From: Actinobacteria bacterium ATB1
GTDB taxonomy: Bacteria > Actinomycetota > Acidimicrobiia > UBA2766
Direction: 5' to 3'
Length of the DNA stretch: 6,401 nucleotides
NCBI GenBank assembly: GCA_021404985.1
Contig: QWHP01000431.1
Span: 1 to 6,401, forward strand
Position numbers and translations under genes: made by a program. Below, piece after piece: positions 1 to 6,281 of this stretch. Every line of letters starts with the position of its first letter. The first letter of the stretch is position 1. The notes beneath the pieces were generated by a model. It did no database searches and was not told the DNA's origin. It saw nothing but the letters and a program-made list of their open reading frames with translations.

Positions 1-1
1 C

Positions 2-247
2 GACCTCGCATGCCGCTACGGCTTCGAGGACGCGGCCCGACAGATCCAGGACCTCTATCTGGACGGAAAGAAGGGCGAGGCAACGGCGTTGGTGCCCGAC
101 GACCTGGTCGACGAGGTGGCCTTGTGCGGACCGGCCGATCGCATCCGCGACCGGATCGAGCCCTGGAAGGAGTCGGGTATCACCACGCTCATCTGCGGGA
201 CGGCCGACATCGACTCATTGCGCCTCCTCGCGGAGCTGGTCGACTGA
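2..247 (+). CDS. LLM-class (luciferase-like) F420-dependent oxidoreductase, 3' end only
   Basis: This is the last 81 codons of a gene that begins before the window, ending in TGA. The visible part has the look of the C-terminus of actinobacterial luciferase-like flavin/F420 oxidoreductases: a YLDGKK segment, then VPDDLVDEVALCGPADRIRD, then a short helix (WKESGI) and a TTLICG strand. In this family that region forms the last helices and strand of the TIM barrel and helps close the cofactor pocket. The substrate cannot be told from this fragment; members act on many small molecules and lipids with F420H2 or FMNH2. The next gene starts 4 nt after the stop, so the two are probably co-transcribed. 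The family call rests on remembered sequence patterns and lacks the N-terminal cofactor site. Confidence 0.75.
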   Translation, partial: DLACRYGFEDAARQIQDLYLDGKKGEATALVPDDLVDEVALCGPADRIRDRIEPWKESGITTLICGTADIDSLRLLAELVD

Positions 248-251
248 GGGC

Positions 252-1157
252 ATGGGTGCGGACCACGATCACGGCGGCGGGATCGCCCGGGTCCGAGCAG
301 GTCAGGACCGCGCCCTGTGGATCGCGCTGGCGATCAACGTCGCGTTTCTCCTGATCGAGGCCGCCGGTGGTGTCGTCTTCAACTCCCTCGCCCTGCTCGC
401 TGACGCGGTCCACATGCTCACGGACGTTGCCGGTCTCACGATCGCGCTCATCGGGCAGAACCTCCTGACTCGGCCGGCTACGAGCCGGCACACCTACGGC
501 CTGCAGAGAGGCGAGGTCCTCGCCGCTCAGGCGAACGGCCTCCTCTTGGTCGGTGCCGCCATCTGGATCTTCGTCGAGGCAGTCCAGCGTCTCGGTTCGC
601 CCGTCGAGATCCGCGGAGGTGGAGTACTCGTCGTCGCGGGACTCGGGCTCGCGGCGAACGTTGCCAGCGCTCTCGTCGTAATGCGCTGGCGCGACAGGAG
701 CGTGAACCTCGAAGGGGCGTTCTGGCACATGGCAGTGGACGCCGCCGGGTCCCTCGGCGCCATGGTTGCCGGTTTCGCTGTCCTGGTCTGGAACGCCGCG
801 TGGGTGGATCCCGTCGCCTCGATACTCATCGGCTTCCTCGCCCTCTGGTCGGGATGGAGGCTCCTCGGCGAAACGACCCGCATCCTGCTCGAGGGCACGC
901 CACGCGGTCTCGATCCCGAGACCGTCGCACAAGCGCTGCTCGCCGACGAGCGCGTCGACGACGTTCACCACCTCCATCTCTGGAACCTCGCCTCCGACAC
1001 GCCTGCCATGACGGTGCACGTCCTGCTCCGCACCGACGACCGGACGACCATGCACGACGCGCAGGTCCAGCGCGAGGAGCTGAGATCGATGCTCGCAGCG
1101 CGGTTCGGCATACGCCACGCAACGATCGAGATGGAGTGCCACGCCTGCGACGGCTGA
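252..1157 (+). CDS. CzcD-like cation diffusion facilitator (Zn2+/Co2+/Cd2+ efflux)
   Basis: The 301-residue inner-membrane protein probably exports divalent metal, most likely zinc, in exchange for protons. Six hydrophobic segments are visible (about 22-43, 46-70, 88-111, 122-145, 155-181, 183-203), followed by a cytoplasmic domain to the end. The two paired metal-site motifs of zinc-type members are intact: D51/H54/D58 in segment 2 and H159/D163 in segment 5. The RRxTYG-like segment of the family appears as RHTYGLQRGE (79-88). The cytoplasmic domain has VHHLHLW (238-244) and HATIEME (289-295), both typical. Extra possible ligands lie at the ends: HDH (5-7) and CHAC (296-299). Length is normal. 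The ATG follows the upstream stop by 4 nt; the GAGGG just before it is too close to be an ideal ribosome site, so the start is likely but not certain. Metal specificity is inferred. Confidence 0.93.
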   Translation: MGADHDHGGGIARVRAGQDRALWIALAINVAFLLIEAAGGVVFNSLALLADAVHMLTDVAGLTIALIGQNLLTRPATSRHTYGLQRGEVLAAQANGLLLVGAAIWIFVEAVQRLGSPVEIRGGGVLVVAGLGLAANVASALVVMRWRDRSVNLEGAFWHMAVDAAGSLGAMVAGFAVLVWNAAWVDPVASILIGFLALWSGWRLLGETTRILLEGTPRGLDPETVAQALLADERVDDVHHLHLWNLASDTPAMTVHVLLRTDDRTTMHDAQVQREELRSMLAARFGIRHATIEMECHACDG

Positions 1158-1161
1158 GACC

Positions 1162-2739
1162 ATGCGCATCGACCTGACCGTGACCCGCGACGACTTCGGA
1201 CCTGCCCTCGACCGGGGAGCATGGGCGGACATAGCCGCACGCGCCGGGAAGGACGTCGAGGTGGAAGCGGATGGATCAGTCAGCTTCGCGACGGAGGCCG
1301 GCGTGGTCGGTTGGGCCCGCACGAGGGTTGCCAGCTCTGAAGGAAGCGCCAGCGCAACGGTCTCGGCGGAGGGCGACTTCCCGTACTTCGGCTGGCTCTT
1401 CCGGCCCATCATCATCCACCAGACCCGCAAGTCGCTGCGCCACCTGCTCGACGTGGGCATCGCTGTGCGCGAGGGGCGGGATCCGCCACCGGGACCCAAG
1501 AGCATCCCCTGGCTCCCCGACACGGTGTGGACCTCCGATCAGGTGCGTTCGGTGGCCTCTGCGACGGTCGCTCTCGCGATCGTCGCCTTCTGCGCCAGCC
1601 TGATCGGTACCGCCACCAATGCCTTCACCGAGTCCTTCGGGATGACGGATTCCGAGCTAGCCCTCCTCCTCGGGATCACGCGCATCGGAACCCTCGTCGC
1701 CCTCGTCGGGGCCTGGCTCGCAGACAGGGCAGGCCGGCGACGCGTTCTCCTCACCTCGCTCGTGGCCCTCGTGATACTTACGGTCCTATCGGGCCTGGCA
1801 CCCGATGCTGCCTGGTTCGGAGGTCTCCAGGTCCTCGCCCGGGGGTTCGTGAACGTCGCGGGTCCAGTCGCCGCCATCATCGTGATCGAGGAGTCACCCG
1901 AGAGGGTACGTGCCTCCACGCTTGCGATCGTGTTCCTCGGTGGGGCGCTCGGGGGCGTCCTCGCGAACCTGTTCCTCCCGACGCTCGACATCGGACCAGA
2001 AGCCTGGCGTGGGATGTTCCTGGCTGCAGCCCTCATCCTCGTCCTGATCCCACATCTGGCCGGGCGGCTGCCCGAGACGCGCAGGTTCGCGGAGCTGGTT
2101 GCTCGGAAGGCGAGAACGGGCCGGATCTCGGAGGTCGTCGACATCGCCTACAGGCGGCGCTTCGCCATCATCGCCGCATCGGCGTTCCTCCTGAACTTCG
2201 CCGCCGCACCCACGTCACAGCTCACCTTGCGCTACCTGCAGAACGAACGCGACTTCAGCGGCAGCGAGGTGCTCCTGCTGCGCGCGGTGACGACAGCGGC
2301 GCCCGGCCTCATCGCAGTGCTCGTCGGTGGCGTCATGGCCGAGACACGCGGGCGCATCGTCGTCGTCCGGGCCGGACTCTTCGTCGCTGCGATCGCCGAC
2401 TTCCTGTTCTTCACGACCGGCGCCCCCTGGCTGTGGATCTTCACTGCGGTGGGCGCAGTCGGCGGTGGATTCGCAGCCCCCGCGTACGGTGCGGTCTCCA
2501 ACGAGCTATTCCCAACAGAAGTCCGCGGTACGGCGCAGGCAGGGGCGCTTGCCACGGCTGTCGCAGGATCGATCCTCGGGCTCCTGTTCGTCGGCCTCCT
2601 GCGAGGACCGATCGGTTCGATCGGCACGGCGATCGCCCTCACGGACATCGCTCCGCTGGTCGTCGTCCTCTTCCTCTACGGTCGCCTGCCCGAGTCACGC
2701 GGGCGTGACCTGGACGACATAAGCCCCACCGAGGTCTGA
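1162..2739 (+). CDS. MFS transporter with N-terminal soluble (SRPBCC-like?) extension
   Basis: This is a 525-residue major facilitator superfamily permease. Residues 1 to about 128 are hydrophilic and form a soluble extension. About twelve membrane segments follow (roughly 130-150, 165-186, 194-212, 217-241, 252-273, 283-301, 333-352, 368-392, 399-418, 421-446, 458-480, 487-507). Motif A is clear in loop 2-3 as GAWLADRAGRRR (183-194), with a degenerate copy, GGVMAETRGR, after segment 8 (389-398). RLPETR (302-307) and RLPESRG (508-514) resemble the PETxG motifs of sugar/organic-acid porters, and ELFPTEVRGT (448-457) is typical of that branch. The extension ends in an amphipathic stretch, YFGWLFRPIII (75-85) plus a basic helix, which resembles the last helix of SRPBCC/polyketide-cyclase-like domains; that is a tentative reading. 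Substrate unknown. The gene starts 4 nt after the metal exporter, suggesting an operon. Confidence 0.88.
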   Translation: MRIDLTVTRDDFGPALDRGAWADIAARAGKDVEVEADGSVSFATEAGVVGWARTRVASSEGSASATVSAEGDFPYFGWLFRPIIIHQTRKSLRHLLDVGIAVREGRDPPPGPKSIPWLPDTVWTSDQVRSVASATVALAIVAFCASLIGTATNAFTESFGMTDSELALLLGITRIGTLVALVGAWLADRAGRRRVLLTSLVALVILTVLSGLAPDAAWFGGLQVLARGFVNVAGPVAAIIVIEESPERVRASTLAIVFLGGALGGVLANLFLPTLDIGPEAWRGMFLAAALILVLIPHLAGRLPETRRFAELVARKARTGRISEVVDIAYRRRFAIIAASAFLLNFAAAPTSQLTLRYLQNERDFSGSEVLLLRAVTTAAPGLIAVLVGGVMAETRGRIVVVRAGLFVAAIADFLFFTTGAPWLWIFTAVGAVGGGFAAPAYGAVSNELFPTEVRGTAQAGALATAVAGSILGLLFVGLLRGPIGSIGTAIALTDIAPLVVVLFLYGRLPESRGRDLDDISPTEV

Positions 2740-2740
2740 T

Positions 2741-4345
2741 TCAGCGGGTCAGGAGCATGCACCGGAGCACTGCTTCGTGGAGGAGACCGAACCCGTGCAG
2801 GCGGCCCGCGGACAACTGACCCCCCGAAGTGTTGAGGGGGAACTCACCCGCGTGGGAGAGGCGATCCTCCCAATCCGACACGAATGCACCCGCCTCCCCC
2901 TTTCCGCATATGCCCAGAGCCTCGAGCCAGATCAGGGTGAGGATGCTGAACCCGTCGTAGAGCTGGGCGCCGTCGAGGTCGCCGGGGCCCAGATCGGTCC
3001 GCCCCCACATCTGGGCCGCACAGTCCGCTGCAACGCAGGTTGTCAGGTCTCGCCACTGGTCCCATGACGGACGTCCGCGCAGGGCCGTTCCCACCGCCTC
3101 GATGTGGGCCGGGGGGCGTGCCAGGTCCGGCAGTGTGTCCCGATGGGAGACGATCACAACCGTCGACCCGTCCACAGGAACGTCGCAGTCGTAGAGGCAG
3201 AGCGGGCTGGTCACCATCCGGACCGACATGTAGTCCTCGAGCGTCATCTCCTCCCTGTAGACGGCCTTGGGGTTCAGTCCTGCGTTGCGCCGGCCGTTCA
3301 ACGCCACACCGGCGAGTTGCTCGCGCGTGAGTCCGAAGGTGTGCATGTAACGGGTCGCGTTCATGGCGATCCAGTTCGCCGCCGAGTAGGCGCCGTAGGG
3401 CATGAACCACCCGTAGACGCCGGGCGCCCTGAACCCGCTCGCCATGCCGCCGGTGCTACCGCTCCCCTTCGCTCCACCTTTGCCCCCTGTCGCCTCCGTG
3501 ACCGTGCGATAGCACAGGACGTGACGGGCCAGGCCTGACGAGACCGCGAGGGCCGCGGCGACCACAGCACCGAGCTGCCCCGCACCGCCTGCACCCGAGT
3601 GATGCCAGCCGAGCGAGAGGCCGAGCGCGTCCTGGACGTCGTAGATGTCGGGGCCGCTGAAGCCCGGTCCGCCGATTCCGGCTCCCGGATATGCCGAGAT
3701 CCCGTCGATGTCGGCCGGACACAGGCCGGCATCCCCGATCGCGGCGAGCGCGGCCTCGATCGTCAGGTCGAGGTCGGTGCGTCCGATGCGCCTTCCCACC
3801 TGCGACTGCCCGAGCCCGGAGATCACGGCGCTCCTCTCCGGGGGGTCCCCGGAGACGATCGAGGGGGCCGCGAATGCGGCTCTGTCGGGTACGACGAGCT
3901 CGACCTCGGTCTGACCAGGATCTGTCTCCCTTTCAGGGTCGGGTTCGAAGAGGACAAGCGCGACCCTGTCGTCGGCATCCTGAGGCTCGAAGACGGCGCG
4001 CACCGGCATCCCGATCTCGACCTCGTCCGGCCCGACACCGACGAGCTCGGTCGTCAATCGGACGGGTGCGGCCTCGTCGAGGTCGACGACTGCGAGCACG
4101 TACGGTGGCTCCTGCAGCGGGTTCCAGAGCTGCTCGTTGACCGTGAAGCTGTGCACTCGCCCTGTCGGACGCACCTCCACCGGTGCGACCTTTCGCGAGC
4201 CACAGCGGGCGCAGACTCCGGTGGGAGGGTGGAGCCAAGCTTCGCACTCTGCACATCTCGAGATCTCGAGACGCCCCTGTCGTGCCGCCTGCCAGAAGAA
4301 GGCGTTCTCTTCGGTCACGACAGGCAGGATCCTGTTGGCTGCCAT
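2741..4345 (-). CDS. DUF35 OB-fold/zinc-ribbon fused to thiolase-like lipid-transfer protein, C-terminus internally shortened
   Basis: The 534-residue product has two parts. Residues 1 to about 140 are a DUF35 unit: the FFWQAARQGRLEISRC entry, a four-cysteine rubredoxin-like zinc ribbon (C31, C34, C45, C48), then an OB-fold. Residues from about 172 form a thiolase-superfamily domain of the Ltp/SCP-x type. The usual thiolase nucleophile region reads GAGGAGQLGA (251-260) and has no cysteine. QLYDGF (461-466, Y463) and SGGQLSAGRLHGFG (507-520, H517) are conserved Ltp features. Related Ltp2-DUF35 complexes perform retro-aldol cleavage of steroid side-chain CoA thioesters, so aldolase or thiolase activity on a CoA thioester is the inferred role. 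The end is odd: LLHEAVL is followed directly by RCMLLTR, skipping the helix, strand and GGGP loop normally between them, an estimated 28 residues lost in frame. The ATG has a G-run 2 nt upstream. Function may be impaired. Confidence 0.85.
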   Translation of the reverse strand: MAANRILPVVTEENAFFWQAARQGRLEISRCAECEAWLHPPTGVCARCGSRKVAPVEVRPTGRVHSFTVNEQLWNPLQEPPYVLAVVDLDEAAPVRLTTELVGVGPDEVEIGMPVRAVFEPQDADDRVALVLFEPDPERETDPGQTEVELVVPDRAAFAAPSIVSGDPPERSAVISGLGQSQVGRRIGRTDLDLTIEAALAAIGDAGLCPADIDGISAYPGAGIGGPGFSGPDIYDVQDALGLSLGWHHSGAGGAGQLGAVVAAALAVSSGLARHVLCYRTVTEATGGKGGAKGSGSTGGMASGFRAPGVYGWFMPYGAYSAANWIAMNATRYMHTFGLTREQLAGVALNGRRNAGLNPKAVYREEMTLEDYMSVRMVTSPLCLYDCDVPVDGSTVVIVSHRDTLPDLARPPAHIEAVGTALRGRPSWDQWRDLTTCVAADCAAQMWGRTDLGPGDLDGAQLYDGFSILTLIWLEALGICGKGEAGAFVSDWEDRLSHAGEFPLNTSGGQLSAGRLHGFGLLHEAVLRCMLLTR

Positions 4346-4424
4346 GTCCCCCCAATCGGTCTACGGGCTTGGGTCGGCGGTCGCCGATCGGTGGCCGGCC
4401 ATGCGCTCGCCGGCCATGCCGGGA
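4346..4424. other. Spacer between TetR remnant and DUF35-thiolase gene
   Basis: This 79-nt non-coding gap separates two minus-strand genes. It holds an 8-bp perfect palindrome CCGATCGG (4384-4391), a possible hairpin at 4372-4389 (six-pair stem with one G-T wobble and a 6-nt loop), and a tandem 11-bp direct repeat (listed separately). On the minus strand a run of six G (4348-4353) lies 2 nt before the thiolase ATG and may serve as the ribosome site. No U-tract follows the hairpin, so it does not look like an intrinsic terminator. The gap could carry a secondary promoter or operator for the thiolase gene; nothing in it proves that. Confidence 0.5.
4394..4419. repeat. Short tandem direct repeat, two 11-bp copies
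   Basis: GCCGGCCATGC occurs at 4394-4404 and again at 4409-4419, a 15-bp period. Each copy contains the GCCGGC palindrome. It lies just downstream of the TetR-remnant stop on the minus strand, in the spacer before the thiolase gene. A slippage product or a paired protein-binding site are both possible; in such GC-rich DNA a chance origin is also reasonable. Confidence 0.5.
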
Positions 4425-4906
4425 TCAGCCTCGCACGTCGACGGACTCGGGCACAAGGACTGTGCCTGCATATCTGCGCAATGCGGCGGGGTCGCTCAGG
4501 TCGACCAGCACCCTGGGCGTCAGCGTGTGCGACCAGATCGCACGGACGACCCAGTCTGCGAGCTCGTCGGCGCGCTCGGGGTCGACCTCGAGCCGGCGCA
4601 GGCGGCCGCTCAGCAGGCGCGCACCCTGCGAGAGGGCCGGACCGACGTCGATCGTCAACTGTGGGAGGAGTAGGTCGGGTTCCTTCTCCAGCAGGGCGTT
4701 GAGGAGCTCATGGTCCCGGCACCATTCGACACCCCACGTGAACGCGGTGACGAGCAGATCGCGGGGGTTCGCGATCCCCTCGAGCGCCCCGGTGAGCCCC
4801 TGGACGAACGTGGTCGCCTCACGCAGGACGGGCTGAAGAGGTCCCAGGCCACGTCGAGCACGCGGACCTGCATCGGCGAGAACTCGGGTAAGGGGGGTGC
4901 AGCCAT
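4425..4906 (-). pseudogene. TetR-family transcriptional regulator, helix-turn-helix deleted and frameshifted
   Basis: Two pieces of one TetR-type regulator lie in different frames. From ATG at 4906 the first 25 residues end in QVRVLDVAWDLFS, the standard first helix of the TetR DNA-binding domain. The frame then runs into unrelated sequence. About 135 residues in another frame, from PVLREATTFVQGL (near 4832) to the TGA at 4425, make a typical ligand-binding domain, with EPDLLLPQLT and the LTPRVLVDLSDPAALRRYA tail common in actinobacterial members. The HTH segment normally between them (roughly 36 residues) is absent; the frame change implies a loss of 3n+1 bases, about 106-112. Joined with that segment the protein would be near 196 residues, a normal length. 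The gene sits 39 nt after the acyl-CoA dehydrogenase and before the thiolase, so it probably once controlled them. A GTG-initiated frame could still express the ligand-binding part. Confidence 0.85.
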
Positions 4907-4945
4907 TTGATGAACCGTGTGGCGACCGCCGGTTCTGCGGGAACA

Positions 4946-6199
4946 CTAGTTCCTCAGGATCTCACTCCAGACCTTCCCCTTGTCGACCTCGATGTCGCGG
5001 GGAAGACCAAGGACACGCTCTGCGATCTGATTCCGGAGGATCTCGGAGGTGCCACCCTCGATCGTATTCGCACGCGCACGCAGGAACGAGACCGCGCGAG
5101 ATTCTGCCTCGCTGTCGTCCGGCGACCACGCGATCGCTGCCGGCCCCGACGCGTTCATCGCCAGCTCGCTCCTGCGCTGGTTGTACTCGGCGTTGAAAAC
5201 CTTGTTCACGGATCCCTCGGGTCCGGGGGCCGCGCCCGAGAGCCGGGCCGAGTTCGCGCGGAAGGCGGTGATCTCCTTGACTTCCTGTTCGATGTAGAGC
5301 TGAGCCACCTTCTGGCGCACGTTCGGATCCGACGTGTCAGGGATCTGCTCGAGGAACGTCTCCCAGGGATCGCGCCGCGTGCCGCCCATGATCGATGCCG
5401 GGTCGAGTGACAGACCTGCGAGCGTCGCGCGCTCGTTCATGAGCGTCGTCCGTGCCACCCTCCACCCGTCGCCGACGTCCCCGAGGCGTCGCTCGTCCGG
5501 GATGCGGACGTCGGTCAGGTACACCTCGTTGAACTCTGCGGTGCCGGTCATCTGCTTGAGCGGCCGGACCTCGACTCCCGGTGAGTGCATGTCGCAGATG
5601 AAGTACGTGAGCCCTTCGTGCTTCGGCGCCTCCGGGTCCGTCCTCGCGACGAGCATTCCCCACTTGGCGAACTGGGCGATCGTCGTCCACACCTTCTGCC
5701 CGTTGACCACCCACTCGTCGCCGTCGCGGACCGCACGCGTCGAGAGGGACGCGAGATCGGAACCGGAGCCTGGTTCGCTGAAGAGCTGGCACCAGATCTC
5801 CTGCGCGCTGAGGATCGGCCTGAGGTAACGCTCCTTCTGGGCTTCGGTGCCGTGTTCGATGATCGTCGGTCCGGCAAGACCGACCCCGAGCAGGTTGATC
5901 CCGAAGAGGGGCAGGCGGTACCGGCGCAGCTCTTCACGAATCACCTGCTGCATCCAGACCTCTCCGGACATCCCCCCGTACTCCTCGGACCAGAGCGGAG
6001 CCATGTAGCCGGTCGCACCGAACGTCGGGGTCCAGGCGAGAGGGTTCCAGTTTCCCGCCTTCTTCGCCGCCTCGAACGCAGCCTCGTCCCCCGCGTCGAT
6101 GGCCTCCACCCAGCCGGCGGGCAACGCCGATCGGAGGAACTCGCGGAACTCGGCGCGCAGCTCGGCGCGCTCCGAAGTGTCCTCGACTTGCCACTTCAT
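4946..6199 (-). CDS. Acyl-CoA dehydrogenase (FadE-like)
   Basis: The 417-residue flavoenzyme is predicted to oxidise an acyl-CoA to its trans-2-enoyl-CoA in the cytoplasm, passing electrons to ETF. Domain order is normal: N-terminal helical part with LWSEEYGG (69-75), the FAD/substrate strand region WCQLFSEPGSGSDLASL (136-152) and VNGQKVWTT (165-173), and the C-terminal helical bundle. The catalytic glutamate is visible as E381 in NTIEGGTSEI, the position of the YEGT motif in medium-chain enzymes, followed by LRNQIAERVLGLPRD. Length is typical and no break is seen, so this member of the cluster looks functional. The start is supported by an AGAGG ribosome site 7 nt upstream. It is the first gene of a minus-strand group with the TetR remnant and the DUF35-thiolase protein. 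Chain length or steroid specificity cannot be told from sequence by eye. Confidence 0.93.
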   Translation of the reverse strand: MKWQVEDTSERAELRAEFREFLRSALPAGWVEAIDAGDEAAFEAAKKAGNWNPLAWTPTFGATGYMAPLWSEEYGGMSGEVWMQQVIREELRRYRLPLFGINLLGVGLAGPTIIEHGTEAQKERYLRPILSAQEIWCQLFSEPGSGSDLASLSTRAVRDGDEWVVNGQKVWTTIAQFAKWGMLVARTDPEAPKHEGLTYFICDMHSPGVEVRPLKQMTGTAEFNEVYLTDVRIPDERRLGDVGDGWRVARTTLMNERATLAGLSLDPASIMGGTRRDPWETFLEQIPDTSDPNVRQKVAQLYIEQEVKEITAFRANSARLSGAAPGPEGSVNKVFNAEYNQRRSELAMNASGPAAIAWSPDDSEAESRAVSFLRARANTIEGGTSEILRNQIAERVLGLPRDIEVDKGKVWSEILRN

Positions 6200-6206
6200 G
6201 CCACCA

Positions 6207-6211
6207 CCTCT
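6207..6211 (-). promoter_or_regulatory. Ribosome binding site of the acyl-CoA dehydrogenase
   Basis: On the minus strand AGAGG lies 7 nt before the ATG at 6199. It is the clearest Shine-Dalgarno match in the window and fixes the start codon. Confidence 0.75.
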
Positions 6212-6214
6212 CTT

Positions 6215-6228
6215 ACTGATCGAGCAGT
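6215..6228. promoter_or_regulatory. Candidate TetR-type operator upstream of the acyl-CoA dehydrogenase
   Basis: ACTGATCGAGCAGT is a 14-bp inverted repeat in which six of seven base pairs match around a central TCGA. A TTGACT hexamer that could act as a -35 element on the minus strand (6231 to 6226) overlaps its edge, and the dehydrogenase start codon is only 16 nt away, so a bound protein would block transcription. Size and symmetry fit TetR-family operators. The regulator that would bind it is probably the broken TetR gene in the same cluster. This is inference from symmetry and position. Confidence 0.5.
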
Positions 6229-6269
6229 CAACAAGACTCCGGTCAGGTTAGCCCGAGGGCACCAGAAGC

Positions 6270-6275
6270 TACGAT
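6270..6275 (+). promoter_or_regulatory. Candidate -10 element of nucS (leaderless)
   Basis: TACGAT matches the actinobacterial TANNNT -10 pattern. The nucS ATG begins 6 nt after it, where transcription would normally start, so the mRNA may have no 5' leader. No good -35 is seen at the usual distance, and no Shine-Dalgarno sequence lies between the hexamer and the ATG, which agrees with a leaderless start. Confidence 0.5.
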
Positions 6276-6281
6276 CCGGTG

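Noticed and set aside
189..1523. Long open frame of 444 codons on the minus strand
   Set aside because: It lies opposite the metal exporter and the start of the MFS gene. Its translation is low-complexity and rich in Arg, Glu and Gly with no domain pattern, as expected for the antisense of GC-rich coding DNA.
1527..2708. Open frame of 393 codons on the plus strand in a shifted frame
   Set aside because: It is the +2 shadow of the MFS gene; the product is mostly Arg, His and Pro with no membrane segments or motifs.
4372..4389. Hairpin as an intrinsic terminator
   Set aside because: The stem is short, includes a wobble pair and is not followed by a T-run on either strand.
3599..4702. Open frame of 367 codons on the plus strand
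   Set aside because: It runs antisense to the DUF35-thiolase gene and the TetR remnant, both well supported by family motifs, and has no recognisable motif itself.
4946..6199. A third internal deletion, in the acyl-CoA dehydrogenase
   Set aside because: All expected blocks (FAD region, catalytic E381, C-terminal helices) are present in order and the length is normal.
6251..6260. GCCCGAGGGC as an operator or hairpin for nucS
   Set aside because: Only four pairs with a 2-nt centre in GC-rich DNA; too short to claim beyond chance.
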